8,392 bases of DNA from NCBI GenBank assembly GCA_002299675.1, contig DBOW01000048.1, positions 1 to 8,392 on the forward strand, given 5' to 3'. Made by a program: the position numbers and the translations under genes. The notes under the pieces are model-generated. The model saw only the letters and a program-made list of their open reading frames with translations, did no database searches and was not told the origin of the DNA. Position 1 is the stretch's first letter. The number at the start of each line of letters is the position of its first letter. Shown here in pieces: positions 6,068 through 8,392 of the stretch. Source of the DNA: Solobacterium sp. UBA636. Its GTDB lineage: Bacteria; Bacillota_I; Bacilli_A; Erysipelotrichales; Erysipelotrichaceae.

Positions 6068-6755
6068 AAAGCTCATACGGCTTAAGACGGCGATATTCAC
6101 CCGGCTTCAGATTGCCAAGTTCAATGTCTGCCTCCTTTAGACGATGAAGCCTTAAAACATTTACACCTATAGATTCAAACATCCGGCGAATCTCTCTGTT
6201 TCGCCCCTCATGAAGGACCATATGCAGCAGCATGGTCTTTTTTGATTCACTTTTGCTTAGAATTTCAATAGTACAGGGAGCACATTTCCTGCCATCGAGG
6301 TAGATTCCTTCCGAGAGCTTATTAAGTTTTTCATCACTTACGATTTTATCTATCTTAACCTCATAAAGCTTCTCAACCTCATACTTTGGATGCAGAATTT
6401 TCTGGGTAAGTTCACCATCATTTGTCACCAGCAGAAGTCCTGAAGAATCATAGTCCAGTCTGCCAAGCGGATAAAGACGGTAGGGCTCATCAAAATAATC
6501 CAGTATTGTAACCCTTCCCTTTTCATCTTTGCAGGAAGATATTACATTCTTTGGCTTATTGAAGATAAAGACAACACTTTCTTCCTTTTTAACTGGTTTA
6601 TCATCAACTCTTATATCATCGCTGAAATCCGCTTTAAAACCAAGCTCAGTTATTGTTTTGCCATTAACCTTTACTCTGCCATCAAGAATAAGTTCCTCGC
6701 TTTTTCTTCTGGAAGCTACACCGGCTTCTGCAAGGATTTTCTGTAATCGTTCCAT
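6042..6755 (-). CDS. rluB: 23S rRNA pseudouridine synthase RluB
   Basis: This enzyme of the RsuA/RluB/RluE/RluF group converts a uridine in helix 89 of 23S rRNA (around position 2605 in E. coli numbering) to pseudouridine. The 237 residues comprise an S4 RNA-binding domain (1-48: E-R-L-Q-K-I-L-A-E-A-G-V-A-S-R-R) and the catalytic fold. The nucleophile motif is G-R-L-D101-Y-D-S-S-G-L-L-L-V-T-N-D-G, the K-L-Y-E-V motif is at 129-133, and the E-G-R-N-R-E-I-R-R-M-F motif begins at about 183. The ATG at 6755 is the canonical family start, with a purine-rich AAGGG about 10 bases upstream. The first 40 bases overlap the end of the upstream gene, which points to coupled expression. The last 26 bases overlap rqcH on the other strand. 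RluB often follows scpAB in Bacillota; here an unknown membrane protein precedes it. RluB is the best fit within the group, though the precise target base is inferred. Confidence 0.93.
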   Translation of the reverse strand: MERLQKILAEAGVASRRKSEELILDGRVKVNGKTITELGFKADFSDDIRVDDKPVKKEESVVFIFNKPKNVISSCKDEKGRVTILDYFDEPYRLYPLGRLDYDSSGLLLVTNDGELTQKILHPKYEVEKLYEVKIDKIVSDEKLNKLSEGIYLDGRKCAPCTIEILSKSESKKTMLLHMVLHEGRNREIRRMFESIGVNVLRLHRLKEADIELGNLKPGEYRRLKPYELSKLRKYLG

Positions 6756-8392
6756 AACTTCTCTTCCCTTTTCTTCTGTATATCGTAAATAATTATCTCA
6801 GCAGTTCCTGCGACAATCAGTGTCATAACCAGAAACCCTTCAATCATAAACATATGAATATCAGGGTCACAGTTTAACATCGAAATATTCTCATACAGGT
6901 CGCCGTAATTATATTCATTTATGCTGTCCTTACGCAAAATAAAATATATTCCATCGCCCCTGGTGATAAAAGAAATATAATTATCGCTTATTTCGCTGTA
7001 GCACTTATAGATATTCCTGTTTACATAACAGTAAACAGTATATAAACCATCTCCCTGTGTTTTATAGGAAACAACCTGTTCATATAATGGCTTTGCTGAG
7101 GCCAGATTTAAAGAATAGCGCAAAGAAAAACAGTCCAGAAGCTCAAAACCATAGGCTTCGCCATATCTTTTGCCTATATCTTCACTGTTGGCATTTACTC
7201 TCATCATCTGAACATAGCGTGTATCCTTAAAAGGCCGTGGTACATCAGGGAAAAATGGTTCCTCAAATGACAGGCCAAATCCCGAAACCGAAATATCTGC
7301 CCAGTTGTCTCTAAAGGCATAATTGAAATCACTTCTTTCCAGATACAGGGCATCAAGACGCCTGATAGTTTCCATATCCAGCTGAAGATTTGATTTTGAC
7401 AGATTCTGCTTAATATAATCCAGCTCATTATCATTTACTTCACCATTCAGGTTTGAATCAATCATGGAACTTAGATTTTCACTTATATTATCTTCCACAT
7501 ATGTAAGCTCATATTCGAGTGTTTTGCCACAATAATTAACTATAAGCTTATTGTCAGCGATATAAGCTATACTGGTATCAAGATTAACACGCCTGCTTTT
7601 TCCATCGGCATAGGTAAGTTTAATCACAGAATCAGAATAATCATAGCTTTTGCCTTCATACAGATGAGAATCGGGATAATTCACAAATTCAATATCTCTG
7701 ATTTCCCTGTACATGGCAGCATTATCTTCATAGCCTGTAAACTCATAGCCATCCCTCAAAGGTGAAACATAAGTCAAAACTGCATCATCCTTAACAAACA
7801 GAGTGTTCCCATCGCTGTAATGCAGAATTCCACCATTATAATCAAGATAGATCTCATTATATTTTTCTTCTTTAATTTCATTAAACACATAAGTTACATC
7901 ATCTTTTGAAATATAGCCACAGGAAATCTCAGGGTCATAAGCATAGTTTTCATCAGTATAATTATCAAGCCTGATCTTATAGGAATCCTCATTTTCATAC
8001 AGCACAATAAAACTGTTTACTCCCTTTAAGCTATAGATGACAGACTCCAGCGTTTCATCTGCGTAAATATCTATTTCAGAATTTAAAGTAATTGCCTGAG
8101 CATAATAATTCCGGTCTTTTAATCCCAGAAAAGAATCAACTGAATACATATTGGCAATAACCATTTCATTGTAGAAAGGCTCAATCGAACAGTTTACAGC
8201 CATTCCGCTTCTTCTATCACCCAGATAAGTACCGCTGTAAAGTGAAGAATGAATAGAGCCGAAATAACGTGAAAGATAATAGCGGCTGTGGGAATAAACA
8301 CTTGATTCAATATTTTCATAGCGCTCATTTTCTCTTTCATATTCATTATCAAAGGCATAATGCTCAAAAAGACTGTTATTTTCAAAAGAATT
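6716..8392 (-). CDS. Unknown large membrane-anchored protein with an EF-hand/dockerin-like loop, N-terminus off window
   Basis: I do not recognise this family. The frame runs without a stop from the TAG at 6716 to the right edge (558 residues visible), so the first visible in-frame Met (8203) is internal. The 63 residues before it are in the same frame and share the same Tyr/Ser/Asn/Glu-rich character. The bulk looks like an Asp/Asn/Tyr-rich, strand-rich ectodomain. Visible residues 312-323 (D-S-N-L-N-G-E-V-N-D-N-E, at 7459-7424) match every position of a 12-residue EF-hand loop. The following LDYIKQNL resembles the helix after a dockerin repeat, but I see only one copy. Near the end, about 514-535 form one hydrophobic helix (MFMIEGFLVMTLIVAGTAEI), followed by a basic tail (KKREEK), suggesting a type I topology with the large part outside. 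It is translated into rluB, overlapping it by 40 bases. A surface or envelope role is a guess from topology only. Confidence 0.8.
   Translation of the reverse strand, partial: NSFENNSLFEHYAFDNEYERENERYENIESSVYSHSRYYLSRYFGSIHSSLYSGTYLGDRRSGMAVNCSIEPFYNEMVIANMYSVDSFLGLKDRNYYAQAITLNSEIDIYADETLESVIYSLKGVNSFIVLYENEDSYKIRLDNYTDENYAYDPEISCGYISKDDVTYVFNEIKEEKYNEIYLDYNGGILHYSDGNTLFVKDDAVLTYVSPLRDGYEFTGYEDNAAMYREIRDIEFVNYPDSHLYEGKSYDYSDSVIKLTYADGKSRRVNLDTSIAYIADNKLIVNYCGKTLEYELTYVEDNISENLSSMIDSNLNGEVNDNELDYIKQNLSKSNLQLDMETIRRLDALYLERSDFNYAFRDNWADISVSGFGLSFEEPFFPDVPRPFKDTRYVQMMRVNANSEDIGKRYGEAYGFELLDCFSLRYSLNLASAKPLYEQVVSYKTQGDGLYTVYCYVNRNIYKCYSEISDNYISFITRGDGIYFILRKDSINEYNYGDLYENISMLNCDPDIHMFMIEGFLVMTLIVAGTAEIIIYDIQKKREEKLWNDYRKSLQKPV

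Noticed and set aside
8201..8203. ATG at 8203 as the start of the unknown protein
   Set aside because: The frame continues upstream to the window edge without a stop, no Shine-Dalgarno site precedes this ATG, and the upstream residues match the rest in composition.
8194..8385. A 63-codon hydrophobic open frame on the minus strand near the right edge, resembling a small membrane protein
   Set aside because: It overlaps, out of frame, the in-frame extension of the large unknown gene, which reads through the whole region with consistent composition. It has no clear ribosome binding site.

Overview
The window looks like a stretch of chromosome from a low-GC, Gram-positive anaerobe of the Bacillota. 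A gut-associated member of the Erysipelotrichia or a neighbouring class is my best guess, but this is inference. It is AT-rich by eye, uses the standard bacterial code (TGG for Trp, TGA as a stop), carries a lipoprotein flavin reductase of the kind known from gut anaerobes, and has a Bacillota-type gmk/rqcH neighbourhood. Coding density is very high. No gap exceeds about 70 bases, and I see no RNA genes, insertion sequences or CRISPR arrays.

Layout. Four genes run leftward on the minus strand from about 4397 to the left edge: gmk (guanylate kinase), a MATE-family exporter, a MerR-family regulator overlapping the exporter gene by 4 bases, and an FMN-binding/FAD-dependent reductase lipoprotein whose C-terminus lies beyond the left edge. 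On the plus strand, divergent from gmk across a gap of about 53 bases, is rqcH (NFACT protein of ribosome quality control). It runs head-on into rluB (23S rRNA pseudouridine synthase, minus strand), and the two coding ends overlap by 26 bases. Upstream of rluB and overlapping it by 40 bases is a long minus-strand gene of unknown function. Its frame stays open to the right edge, so the protein is longer than its first visible Met would suggest.

How the genes fit together. Gmk, RqcH and RluB are housekeeping: GMP phosphorylation, Ala-tailing of stalled nascent chains, and rRNA modification. The left part looks like a small inducible module. The MerR protein has an HTH, a coiled coil and a C-terminal domain resembling GyrI/BmrR-type ligand-binding domains. 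Directly in front of the reductase is a perfect 9-bp inverted repeat inside a 19-bp promoter spacer, the signature of MerR-activated promoters. The simplest reading is that a small molecule binds the MerR protein and switches on the extracytoplasmic reductase. The molecule could be the reductase's own electron acceptor or a toxic compound also exported by the MATE pump.

Most unusual points: the MerR-type operator, which is also terminator-like; the overlapping divergent gmk/rqcH promoters, whose predicted start sites fall on or next to the ATGs; a reductase whose substrate segment departs from the fumarate-reductase pattern; and the unknown membrane-anchored protein with one perfect EF-hand/dockerin-like calcium loop.
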